DNA from: Corticium candelabrum
Taxonomy: Eukaryota; Porifera; Homoscleromorpha; Homosclerophorida; Plakinidae
Length of the DNA stretch: 64,000 nucleotides
Assembly: GCF_963422355.1 (NCBI RefSeq)
Contig: NC_085101.1
Location: forward strand, 1,574,701-1,638,700
Direction: 5' to 3'
In this document: positions 12,110 to 24,000 of the stretch, one piece after another
How positions within the stretch are numbered: position 1 is the stretch's first letter
Layout: each line of letters begins with the position of its first letter
Program-made: the position numbers and the translations under genes
The notes under the pieces: generated by a model
Databases searched by the model: none
Seen by the model: the letters and a program-made list of their open reading frames with translations, nothing else
Told to the model about the DNA's origin: nothing

Positions 12110-12493
12110 TTGAAAAAAGACCAAACGATTAGTGACCAAGGGCAGAGTCAAGAGTTAATGTGCGTGCGTCAATCGGTGAAGTGCTCCTTTCAAGTAGCTG
12201 CTGTTAACTCTGACATGAGATTGCAGCCACTACAAGCAAACGGCTGGGTGAAGTCTAGGCTTACATCTTTGAAGAACAAAGAGAATACGATGGCAATGGC
12301 AGTCAATAAGTGTGCATGTGCTCCCATTAACAGTAAGGTTGCAATTAAACAGGAGGTCAAAGGGATGTTCATAACTTTGGTCAGCGTAGCAAGGTTAGTG
12401 AACCAATGGGTCTTTCTCTCTGCAACAGGAACAAGTAGCTTAATACTTCCTTCCTGGAAATCTTTCCCAATCTACAATAGACGGAAGAAATGA
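12110..12493 (+). pseudogene. Decayed frame, possibly a pogo-type HTH (psq-like) start, copy A
   Basis: A 127-residue frame with no firm assignment. In copy B the same frame (47350-47757) contains NIEAAVAAVNPGMRLQPLQ, resembling the helix-turn-helix that begins many pogo-type transposases. Copy A lacks 27 nt there. The rest is not recognisable. The link rests only on this short similarity and on the DDE fragment 600 bp upstream. Confidence 0.25.
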
Positions 12494-14637
12494 AAGCAGT
12501 ACCTCTACAGTCATTACTCTGTTGATGATAAAGTTCATTTTGTGCAATCCTGGAAAACTGATAGATGCCCATCCTAATGTTACTAGTAGTACAATCAATC
12601 ATTGACATAATGAGAGAACGCAACCTGTCTTATGATAACTCACCGGGAGTAAAGCAAACTGGCCTGCTGGCAGTATATATGAAGTTCTACGGCTTTGCCC
12701 AGACCTCAAAATGCAAGCAGTAAGGGCAGATTTAGGATTTCATTGTGTTACTCACCGCCAGCAAGTGTTAAGGCTTGGCTGGTGCAGTTGTTTTCTGCCA
12801 ACAAACTGCCTGTTGCTGGTCTATTTTTGACTACATTGTATAATATCGGCGTTGTCACGAATTTGACAACAGAAGGATGGTGGTGTTCAACAGCAATAAC
12901 CATTGGCATTCAAAGCATGGAGGGCTATGATTACTTTCTCTTCAGACAAAAAAACCAAGAGCTATGGCTTCCTATATCTCTGATCTTCTAGAAAGGCTAT
13001 TAGACGTTCTTATAAAGGACTCTCATCTTTGTTTCTTGTATCTCTATCATGTATAGTTTAGTTTCAGCTGCAGCAACTGGCGTACAACTCACTCGCCAAT
13101 AGCACTTATCTTTAGATAATAATTGCAGTAACTTAACAATGTTCACGAACATTGGTGTTGGCTCCTAAAGGTTTGACAACTTCCACAAAATTTTGGTAGA
13201 TATTTATTTAATCTAGGTACTTCATAGGCCATACCAAAATTACCGAAAATAGATCGCACCAAAATTTTCTTGGTTTACAGTGTACTAATACAACTACTAT
13301 TACCACCTACAATCTACATTCAAACAGGTCTTCATGCAATGACTCTTTCAAATCATAACTTCTTCTGCCATAGCTCATTCCCAGCTGCATTAAATAATGA
13401 TACCCATTTGCAGAGTGCTTAGTTTCTAGTATGTAGGTTTAGTTATGAAACATGCAGATACTTGAGACAACAGCAACCTATATCTCCAATTTTGCCCATT
13501 AAAAGCTGGAAAGTACCTCATCTGCGCTCATGGTGCTACTAGCCAATAGTGGTCACAAGGGTTATGTGACTGTCACAAATGTTCAGTCAATTAATTGATT
13601 CCAGACACATACAGATTCTCTTATGCTAGTGCTATGCACGACATGGCAAAGTCCTTCCTTATGAGATTCTTACACTACAATCCAAAGCCCATTGAATGCT
13701 GCATGTTGTGGGCATTAATGTGCATTGGCGATTTCACACCTAATTCGCATTGGCTGTCAAACCACAATGCCCATTTGCTCAAACAGAGGTAGTTAGAAGT
13801 GGATTCAATGCCTATTGGCCACTGCACGTGGCACCATGCCTACCCAGATAGCTCTTCTTGTTGGTATCGGCAGCAGCAAATCTATTTTCCGTCTCTCTCT
13901 CCTGTGCTTATGGTGTAGATGGATGTACTGTAACCAAATATAAACAACTATCTTCGCAAAAATGACTGGCAGGCATGATAACAGCAGGTTTTAATGCATG
14001 TTACATGGGTAAGCACGTAGTGTGAAATGGGTCAATGTGCAATAAACTCGCATAAAATTCACATCTGCTGCAAAGTGGATTAAATGTGGTTTGATGCACT
14101 TCAAGTGTGAAAGGCCATGGCACATAAATAGATTATTACAACTATTGCACTTACTTAACAATGCCTGCAGTAATTAAAAATAAGGACAAATGCTACCACA
14201 CACGTCAACAGTAAGTCGTTGCACTACAGTGTTACTACCTTGTAGTGGTTGCAATATTGGCAATTCTACCTTACATACATACACACATACACTTATTATG
14301 ACACACACTCGTATTCCTATTTCTTTCCATGTAACATGTACCCATTAACACTTGCCGACAAACACAAATGATGCTCTTGTCAATTAAAGATTCTTTGTCA
14401 TGGTTGTGCTATTTGATTGATTGGTATACACCATACAATGTCGCTTGTCAAATTTATTGTTGCTACTTTCATACAGAAGTGAAACAAGAGGTTACTACAA
14501 TGTTACAACAATGAATTTGTTACTGTGAACTGTAGATGAAGTGCATGATTGCCATATCATAGACTACTACTTTGGTTATTTAGCAAGTAGAGGCAAAACA
14601 ATAATTATAGAAAGTCTCATTTCAGTTTGCTATTTCC
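12494..14637. other. Intergenic spacer, copy A
   Basis: About 2.1 kb between transposon debris and the 3' end of DCTN2. Small frames at 12695-12991 and 13595-13792 show no known motif and are altered in copy B. No RNA gene or element boundary was recognised. Confidence 0.45.
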
Positions 14638-14964
14638 TTAACTCTTTTCCAACTTTGCAAACAATGCAGCAATTCGTTGCTCAAGGTTTTCACAATTGGC
14701 TGCTATGGCATCTGCGTTAGTATGAAAACTAGACTTTACCTGTACATTAGCTACCAACCAACCATAATTTACGCTGCTTGGTCTGATAAGATAACAACAC
14801 ACCTCAGACAAAAGTGATGAATTTGTTTCCAGCTCTTCTTTGATTTTTTGTTGAGCAGCATCAAGATGTGTTATATTCTGACTGAAGTCTGCAGCTACAA
14901 TAACAAAACAAGAATCCAGATGACACACAGTACAACCAAATTTGCCTATATGCTATGCTAATAG

Positions 14965-15024
<60 letters not shown>

Positions 15025-18000
15025 CTCACAACTGAATGCACCCGCAGGCAAAGTCAGGCAATGTAGTTAGTATATAACATTACGGTATTATGAATAACCA
15101 TGAAAGTATCTTGTCTAGAGAATTTTAGTTACAGTTAGATGTTTTAATTAGCAGTGAGTAGTCCATTTACAATTAGATTCCTTATGCCCCTCATTAGCTT
15201 TCAAGGCTTTGGATAGTAACAGCTGGCTCAAGTTGACGTCATTTAAATTCTGATCTAGAAAGCTTGCCAGTAAGAAATGAAACGCTCCTAGACTGAACTG
15301 AAATGCACCCATGCATGTAATCGTGGAGTCACCTATTGTGCAACCCCTAGAATGTCCTATTAAACACTCTACTTCTGCTGTTTTGACTATACAAAAGCGA
15401 CAAACCATTTATTCCCTTGCACGCTATGCTCTTTATAGTTTGAACGTCACGCTTAGCAAATTATCCGATCAATGTCGGAAAGAATAGAGAGCATTATTGC
15501 TCGAGGGTCGACCACCAAAAGGGGACCCATTGATCGAAACTGAAATTGTTACCACTTTCGTTTTCATTCGGTAAGCATGCCTCGAGAATTTCAAGAGACA
15601 ATGAAGGAAGCGTGAGAAACTAGTAGGTGAACAAACAAATAAAATCTTGTATACGTATAGATTATTATATAGGAATTCATGCAGGAATTGAGTTTTGGCA
15701 GGGAAAAGAGTATATATATTTGGCCGCGGTACAGTTCATTCCACGCAGTTGTATAGTTACAGTTACAGGCACGTAGATGGATCTTAAGAGATTTTTCTCG
15801 TGAAAGAGGCCTTTTCCTGGAGAAAAAGAGATGTCAGAAAGTACTATACAAGTCAACTAGAAGATGGTACGCAGTCTACATCAGCCAGAAAGTCCCCAAA
15901 CCATGCACTCAGTGCGGAGAGTGTAGATCCCACCATCTCACCGTCAAAAGCTGACTGATAAGAAGTCGTTCGTCAGATTCCAACCGACCATTTAAAGAGA
16001 ACTGCAATACAGGGACCAGAGCCACCTGCGGTAAACTTGGAAGCAATTTTAGAAATTTTCAAGCAGAGGAATAGATGCAGTTTACTGTTAAGTCTTCAAT
16101 TATGTTTACTGAGTCAGTGTCTCTTGACTATGTGACATTCTAAATCAACTTTGTGTTAACTAAACTTAGCCTGGGTTGACTCAAATGACGCCTTCAGTGC
16201 CTGATCTTTTGTAGAGGAAATCCCGGAGTTCCAGGGTGGGGTGTATACAGTATGAAACACTTATTATAGGTTATCAGTTAAATAAAGGAGAACTCTCACC
16301 AAAATCAACAAATCTCTCAGATGTAAGCTGTCATGTCATGACACAACCCCTAGCAACCGTTTATTGCAGACTTCTACCATAACAGAGAAATAAAGCATTG
16401 GACTGTCTTGTGTGGGTGTGTTTAGTACCCGTATGTTTCTTTCAGACTAAATCATTAGAGGAAGACCGATACTGTTGCACTTTTCAAGGTAAGGATTGTG
16501 AGACATATGGTAGCAAGTTGTGATTTATTGATTGAAGCAAATTGGGACCCCAAACTTATCGTGATGTGTTTATTTGCTATTATTTCTCTAGTAGATTTGT
16601 GAAACTTAGGGCAGTGCTGGGTTCATTTACTGGGCGGTACACCTCTTTTGAACCAAAAATGAGTGTGATTTCTCAGTCTTTTAGTCTCTGCTTTGGAAAA
16701 GTTTGTCATGTGTATGAGACGCTACACATGCGGTGAGCCCTGGGGCACTGGTACTATTCTCAGGACTGTTTTCATAGTTGCAGTTTTTTAAATTGTGTTA
16801 AGCAGCCAAGCGCAGCACCCTGCAAAAACCCAAATGCAGTCAGTAAATGTGCAGCCTTGTTCACTAGAATTCATCATACAAATTCGGCAAAGGTTCCTCC
16901 AAAGGTTCTCTTAACCTATCCATTTTAGCCACAAAGGCTGTGCGAAGAACTTCATGCTCCAAGACAACCCTGTAGAAGGTTGAATTCTGAGTGATACAAT
17001 CCAGTGTCCGTTGCTCCTGCTCTGAACACCAGTCATAAACATGAACACAAGTCGGTGTTGCCGAGACGACCCTGATTTGGTTCCTCTAGCTGCTCGGTCT
17101 CTAATGCACTATCATCTTCTCCACTTAGAGTTTCAAGCTCGTCTGAGTCTACCTCAGGTTCATATAAGTATGGCAATATCCGCGCTCAAATGAAGAACCT
17201 GAAATCTCTGCCATGACCGCAGAACACAATTAGAAAAAGGGCAACTATGAAAACAGTGCTGAGAAGAGAGCCAGTGTCCCAGGCTCACCGCATGTGTAGC
17301 GTCCCATACACATGACAAACTTTTCCAAAGCAGAGACTCAACAACTGAGAAATCACACTCATTTTCGATACAAAACAGATGTACTGCTAAGCAAAGAAAC
17401 CCAGCACTACCCTAACTAAGTTTCACAAGTGTGCTAGACAAATAATAACAAAGAAACACATCACAATAAGTTTGGGGGCCCAGTTTGCTTTAATCAATAA
17501 ATCACAACTTGCTACCATATGTCTCACAATCCTTGCCTTGAAAAGTGCACAGGAATCGGTCTTCCATGCTAACCAGCAATGATTTAGTCTGAAAGAAACA
17601 TACGGGTACTAAACAAGCCCACACAGGACATCTCAACGATTTATTTCTCCATTATGGTAGAAGTCTGCAGTAAACGGTTGCTAGGGGTTGTGTCATGATG
17701 TAGCAGCTTTCATCTGAGAGATTGCTGATTTTGGTGAGACTTCTCCTTTAGATTAATGAGTTGAACGAGTAGAAATGGCCATTACAGGTCACAGTACTAT
17801 TATACTTTGGATACAAAATATTTAGCCCCACAATAACTTGTTGAGCAACTGGGTGAACGCTTTCAGGCAATGCCACAAACATCTTGATGCAACCAACTTA
17901 TGCTTTGATAAAGTGTACTGCCACTACAATAAGGTTTAAAGTAGAGATGTTATAACAATTAAAATATGTGCAACATTACAAATGTCTATTGAATTGCATG

Positions 18001-21000
18001 AGCACTAGACTGCTTGTGTGCCTCTAAAACTACGGTTATAAGACTTGTCAATTGTCAAAAAGGCCACACACCCAATATTGAAGATCCATAGCCCCCAAGT
18101 CTGTGCAATGCAACTATGGCCAACACCTCAAAGCTACAGCAACTACAGAGCAAGTACTCTATATCTTCCTTTATGTTAGAAATGCTCCTAAACTACTTCA
18201 ATGATCACCTATCATACAGTAAGCCTAAACAACTACTTTTCGATGCTAGTATTCTTGATACAGATATCAAACAAAAAACTAAAGAAATGAAAGCACTAGA
18301 GATGCTGATGCCTCTCTGCACAATCATTTGGGGATGCAAAATAGAACCAAACCCTGGGGAAACTTACCGTATCAGGTATAAGGTAATCCGGGGTAATTCC
18401 GGACACACAAAAATTCTGTATGTTTCAACTTGGAGCAGCTTTAGCGTGAATCACAGGAAGCGAGAAGCAGCAATTCTTATGTCAGTGGTAGCCTACCTTG
18501 TGGTCTTCTGAATCAGCTATTTGGCAGGCATTCTTACTATCCGTAGATCATGATGGGACACTAACTGCCAGGCTGTGGTGCTTCCTGCAAGAGGAGAAAC
18601 TTGTCCATAACTTTCTTACGCAGGGCTGTGGAAGGACATAGAAAATACTGGGCTGTCGGCAAGGCACTGCTTTTTCAAAAGACAACTAAAATAGTTGCTA
18701 CGTCTACTATTGAGAATATACAGACCTGTTTTCCTGTCTTCTGACTACAAGGACTATGTAATGGTTCATCCTAGCTCATAATGTTATTCTTGTGGCTGTT
18801 TGTGGCCTCCCATGGGTCTGCACATTACTCCTTACGCCTCTAAGGTAGAATTTGCTTCTTAGTGAGAACATTAACAAATATGTGCACAGCCACAAGACAA
18901 GTACATTCCTCTGTTACTGCAAAGTGTTCATATCTCCGGCCACTAGTGAACAGTAAAGAAAAGCTCTCCCCAAGAAAGATACTGTTCTTGGCAAGGCTAT
19001 AAATGGAACTAATCTTGAACACTTCTCAGTATCCATTTCTGTTAAAAGAACTTTGTGCTTTCTCTTCCTTGTCCACTGAATATGGTTTAAACCCAAGACC
19101 AAGAAGGCCAGCTATACTGCTGAATCATTAGAGGCCGGTCTTGCAGTTCTCAAACAGCACAATTTCTTTCCAATCCTACTGTGCTACCAACACACTCATA
19201 GATATACAAGAACTGCACCTAAAGTTTTGTACTTCCACTGCCACATCACCCGCTGCACCTAAGGCCTAAATATAAACAGCAGTCAAATCATCTGTAAACC
19301 ACGTCTTTCTAGCGATTTCAGTGGCATCCAGAGTTACCCTGCCCCTCTCCACAATAACCCGCCATAACATGCTTTCTGTCTCTACAACTTCCGTTGCTCA
19401 AAACTGTCAGCATCCTCAATGGTAGCGTAGTAAGAGAAGATGCACTGGTAGAAGTCCTAGTCAGCACGCGTCGAAGTTACAGAGTAATGTGCGAGGTCGT
19501 AAGACATCCAAAATTACCCCGGATTACCCTACTTATACTGCACACGAGCACCTAAAATCACCATACTCAAGAACAAGGTTATATCTTGCAAATGCACAAA
19601 GCAAAATCCACAAAATGTCACTTCCTACATGTAGAAGTACATTTTTGTCGCCATGCAAGTACAGAGATACAGACACACTGGCAGACTACTGCACGCCTCT
19701 GCTGCACATGGACATTGAAGCATAATAATAAAATAATGACATTTTGAGCATGCACAGTTTTCATTGGACTCCCTACCACCATCAACTTAATAATGAGAGG
19801 GCATACTCTCAAGGTACCGCCTTGTAAACTGTTTTATAGCTTCAAAACAGGTAAACCAAAATACGTGGACAAGTCATGGAATGACATGGGTAACACTCAA
19901 CGAGGATGAAGACTAAACACTACACTGTAGATGACCTACAGTTTCACACAGAAAACACAAAACTGAAGCAGAAACACCATATACAAATCTAAAGAAAGTG
20001 ATACAGATACCAGGAGCAACAGGCAGGATGACAAAATAGATGCTGGACAAATTGCTGTTATCACTTGAGAAGGTGCAAATACAACCTCGGTGCTAAAAAT
20101 TGCCACAAAGATTGTTTTATTTTTTTGGTCAAGCTCAAATTAGAATGGCAAATTCAAGCATCAAGAATTTACTTGGCCTGGCTTTATCACATCAAAACCT
20201 TTAATTGCAATGATTTCAGTTTCAACAGCAAAATTAAGGCCTGTCCACACTAGACCAGAATGGATTACGATCGGATCGGGCTAGCGAGCGTCCACACTGC
20301 AGTTAGAAAATGCTACCTCTGCCTCATTTTCGTTATCACCTGACTGATGACCCATGTGTACGTGTGGCTTCTTTGCTTGTGGAAAGCGCTGATACAGCGA
20401 CGTAAGGTGAGCGAGAACAAAGACGAGTGAAGAGGATTAGATGTTCTGACTACACGTGTAGCGTACGTAAAGGTAACGCCCACTCTTTCTAATTGGATTC
20501 AACCGATCGCGATCGAAACCACCTTGTGATGTGGATCGGACGGATCACGATCCAGTTGCAAGTGTGGACAGGCCTTTAGCCAATAGAAGTTAAGCAATCT
20601 ATTCTTCAATCTAAACAAAAATAAATTGAAGCTATAACTTTAGCACAAAAATCCCTCAGTTGTTCTGTCAGGAATAGCAACTCCAAACTACGTACCTAAT
20701 CAATGTAAATGTAGTTTTAATTACCATATTTCTTCGATTACACGCCACGGCATTTAAATGAGGACGGCATCTATTCGAGGGCAACGTTTAATCGAAGAAA
20801 TGCGGTAACTGTATACATTGTGTATGCTAACGGTTCTTAATTAGAGACAAGTCCACATGGTCTAACTCTTTACTAATTCTCCCCACAGACGTCTAACATA
20901 GAAGTTACCTTGAGAGTGTAGGTGTTGCAAAGCCTCCAGTCGAGCAACCTAACAAAACACACTAGTACAAACTGTTGTATCAGTGGTAAGTGCAATGTAC

Positions 21001-24000
21001 CAAGTCTGGTAGTAATGATGCTATTGCATCCCATCGTTTTACCACTTCAAACAGTTCATTAACCTGCAGACACAAAATAGTACTTTGTATAGAACTTATT
21101 ATAAAATAGTAAAATATCGGCAGTGGTTTATCAATTAGCTAAAATGTTGAGTACACACCTTACTCTGCTGCGCAGCAGACTCCACTGCTGGTTTCTGTTC
21201 TGATATCTGGTTCATGTGGTAAAGCACAGACTACACAATTACTTTTGTCAAGCTAATACGTAAACATATAGATAAAAGTTCCAAATATGCCTGTAGTCGA
21301 GCTTCAATCTGATCTATCTCATTCAAGTCCAATAAAGCAGCTTTCTCTTCAAGAGATGACACTACAGACTAACATCAAGTTGTTATAAGACAAACTAAAG
21401 ATATACACAGCTAAGACAGACAAACAGATAAACAATACAATCAAAATTTAATATTTGAACTATAAGTGCAGTTGACCAGTACTGTACCGTTATAGTTTTC
21501 TCAGACTCTTGAGTCTCTTGAGAAAAAAGAGAAGACTTGAAAGAAAGAAAAATAACTCATTACATTTAACTAGTCATACCAATGGTTCCATGTCACCATT
21601 TTGCCTTCACTGCTTCTGATCAGTGTTTCCAGCCTTCCCAACCTCTTTTCCAATTCAGTCACCTATATAAACATAAAGAACCTCCAGGAACGTTAAGTTC
21701 TTTATCTACAAAGCAACAAACATCAATGTGTAACTGTATATCGAGAAATTGGCATATATGTAGGCATACCATGTAATGATATCAAGAGATCAATAAACAA
21801 ACAAACTGCATGATTGCATACATGGGCTTGAAAACAACTTTCCCAAGGTTTTGGTTAAAAATTTATGCTTATATGAAACATATCTATTTACAAGGCCTTG
21901 AGCCATTATGCCTAACAGCAAATCATTATGTGACTATGTCTCAATAAACAATAAAAAACCAAAGTAAATGGTACCTCCTCACCTTGGATAGTTGTTGAAA
22001 TTTCTGTTGTTCTGAAGGATAATATAGTTCGTATGTAACATGCCCTGTAGAATCAGCTAGTACAGGTGCCTTTTCTTGTGTTTGTTTGATTGAACCAATG
22101 TGTGATTTCAGCTGCCTACAAAGCAAAATGTACTATATGTCATCAAGGTAATGCAAACAAATTTTAAACATTATACTGTGTTAGTTCGACATCCACAGCA
22201 GATTGTCCAGGAGCCTATTACAATGGAAATATAGTATCAAATATTATTATGACAACTTCTTAATGTCCTCTGTCAATTAGATTTCTGAACTCCTACGCCC
22301 ATTCGTGTAAGATTACAATGCAAAGTAATCCCGCATTACCTCACATAGAGAAAATGGCATGCCGTTATAAGGACATGCAACTATGACATCCTGCAACTAA
22401 ACAGACAAGCCCTTCTATAAGTGAAGAAACCACGGAAACCCAATCGTTACTTAATAACTTAGTGGCTGCAGTCAGCAAATCAAGTTAAAACATGGCACTA
22501 TTTGGAATGAGTTATATTTTAGACAAATATTTGAAGACCTGAAGTTACAGAAGCTGTCTCTGTTCACTAAATACGGCAAACTGCAATGTGCAGTCTCAAG
22601 GCAAAGTTACAGCAGCAGAAGAAGACTAATAATCTATACAGGCATCATAAGCAAAAAGACATCAATGAAGGCATCAACAAAGGAGAAAAAAGTGATTAGA
22701 TGTATGTAATGTGGGAAAGACAATATTAGGTAAATTGCTACACCAGCTTCGGAAAATGAAAGTCTGACAAAGTAACTTTTTAGTGGATTCGTGTTGGGAT
22801 GCATGGATAGACTGTATGGACAAGTTGTTATGGAGGCATTCTGCCACAGAAATTGGCACTCCTGTCATTAGACTAATCAACTGCAGTATTAATTAAAGCA
22901 AAGAACCTAGGGCCAACACTGACAGCCTATGTGAACCTTGGCCAGATACCAACAGGGGCACTGACTAACATGTAATCGCAGGTATAAACCCAAATTCCAG
23001 ATGAAAAACAAATGTCTCCCCAACCATACACGGGTACAGTCTATGCTATCTATATGCGAAAAATTGTGCAGGAGAATATGATAGAATTCAATGTAAAAAA
23101 GAGTATGATCATGGTCTTCTACAAGAGGTCTAAAAGTCATGTTAACCCAGACCTTTATCTTAGAGTTGAGCGATTGTCTGTGACTAATTCTATTTCGCAC
23201 TTGTGGGTTAGAATCAGTGTCATTCGTGATGATGACATTCAGTGGAGGAGAATTAGAAAACTATTTGCTGCTACCAATGCTGTCTTAGGGAGATTGGGAG
23301 GAGTGTGTGGTAAAGAGAAAACTTGGAGAACAAGTTTTTCCTTGTGTACGACTGTCGTCTGTCGAGCCTCAACAAGAAATCTACCTCCACACTTCGGACA
23401 ATGCTTTTGAGAAAAGAGATCCAGAAAGAGCTCAGAATGACTAATCAAGACTCAATCAAAGAAAGATTCGCACTTTCATTTGTGGAAGCTAGTGAGAGGC
23501 TAAAACAAGAGCAAAAGATGTCACTTCATCAGTTCTTACATAACACATAATGAGATTCCGTATTTCCGAGCATTTAGCTGCATGCCAGTATAAGCAAAGA
23601 TTACCAGAACCTTGCTTGTTGGACTCTGGTAACGATACCGTCATGCCGGTACAGCGTGAGGGAGCAACTACACATGTGGTAATTCTACTGCTCTCTTCGT
23701 AATTCGATTCGTTGACCTAGAGAATGCAGCTTCCCCCGAAGCCCAGATAGAAAAGAGAAAAGTCGAATAGCCAAAACTTCGACAACGTTTGTGAAGCAGA
23801 AATGATGTCACAAGCTCGTTTACACAAGTGCAGTGAAAACATGCAGTAATGGCGATGATGGAGGCTTAGCTTGGTGATTGCAGTTTTCATATACAACACG
23901 TACTACGTTTTCGTGCGATCATTTAATCACCAGGGTATTGTACATGTTTCAGAGCTCAGTCTGGATAACACACTGGGACTCTAAAAGCAGATTGGAACTC

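Noticed and set aside
15472..15543. 23-codon frame MSERIESII... next to a GTAAGC donor-like site
   Set aside because: Too short to assign. Its conservation between recent duplicates carries no weight.
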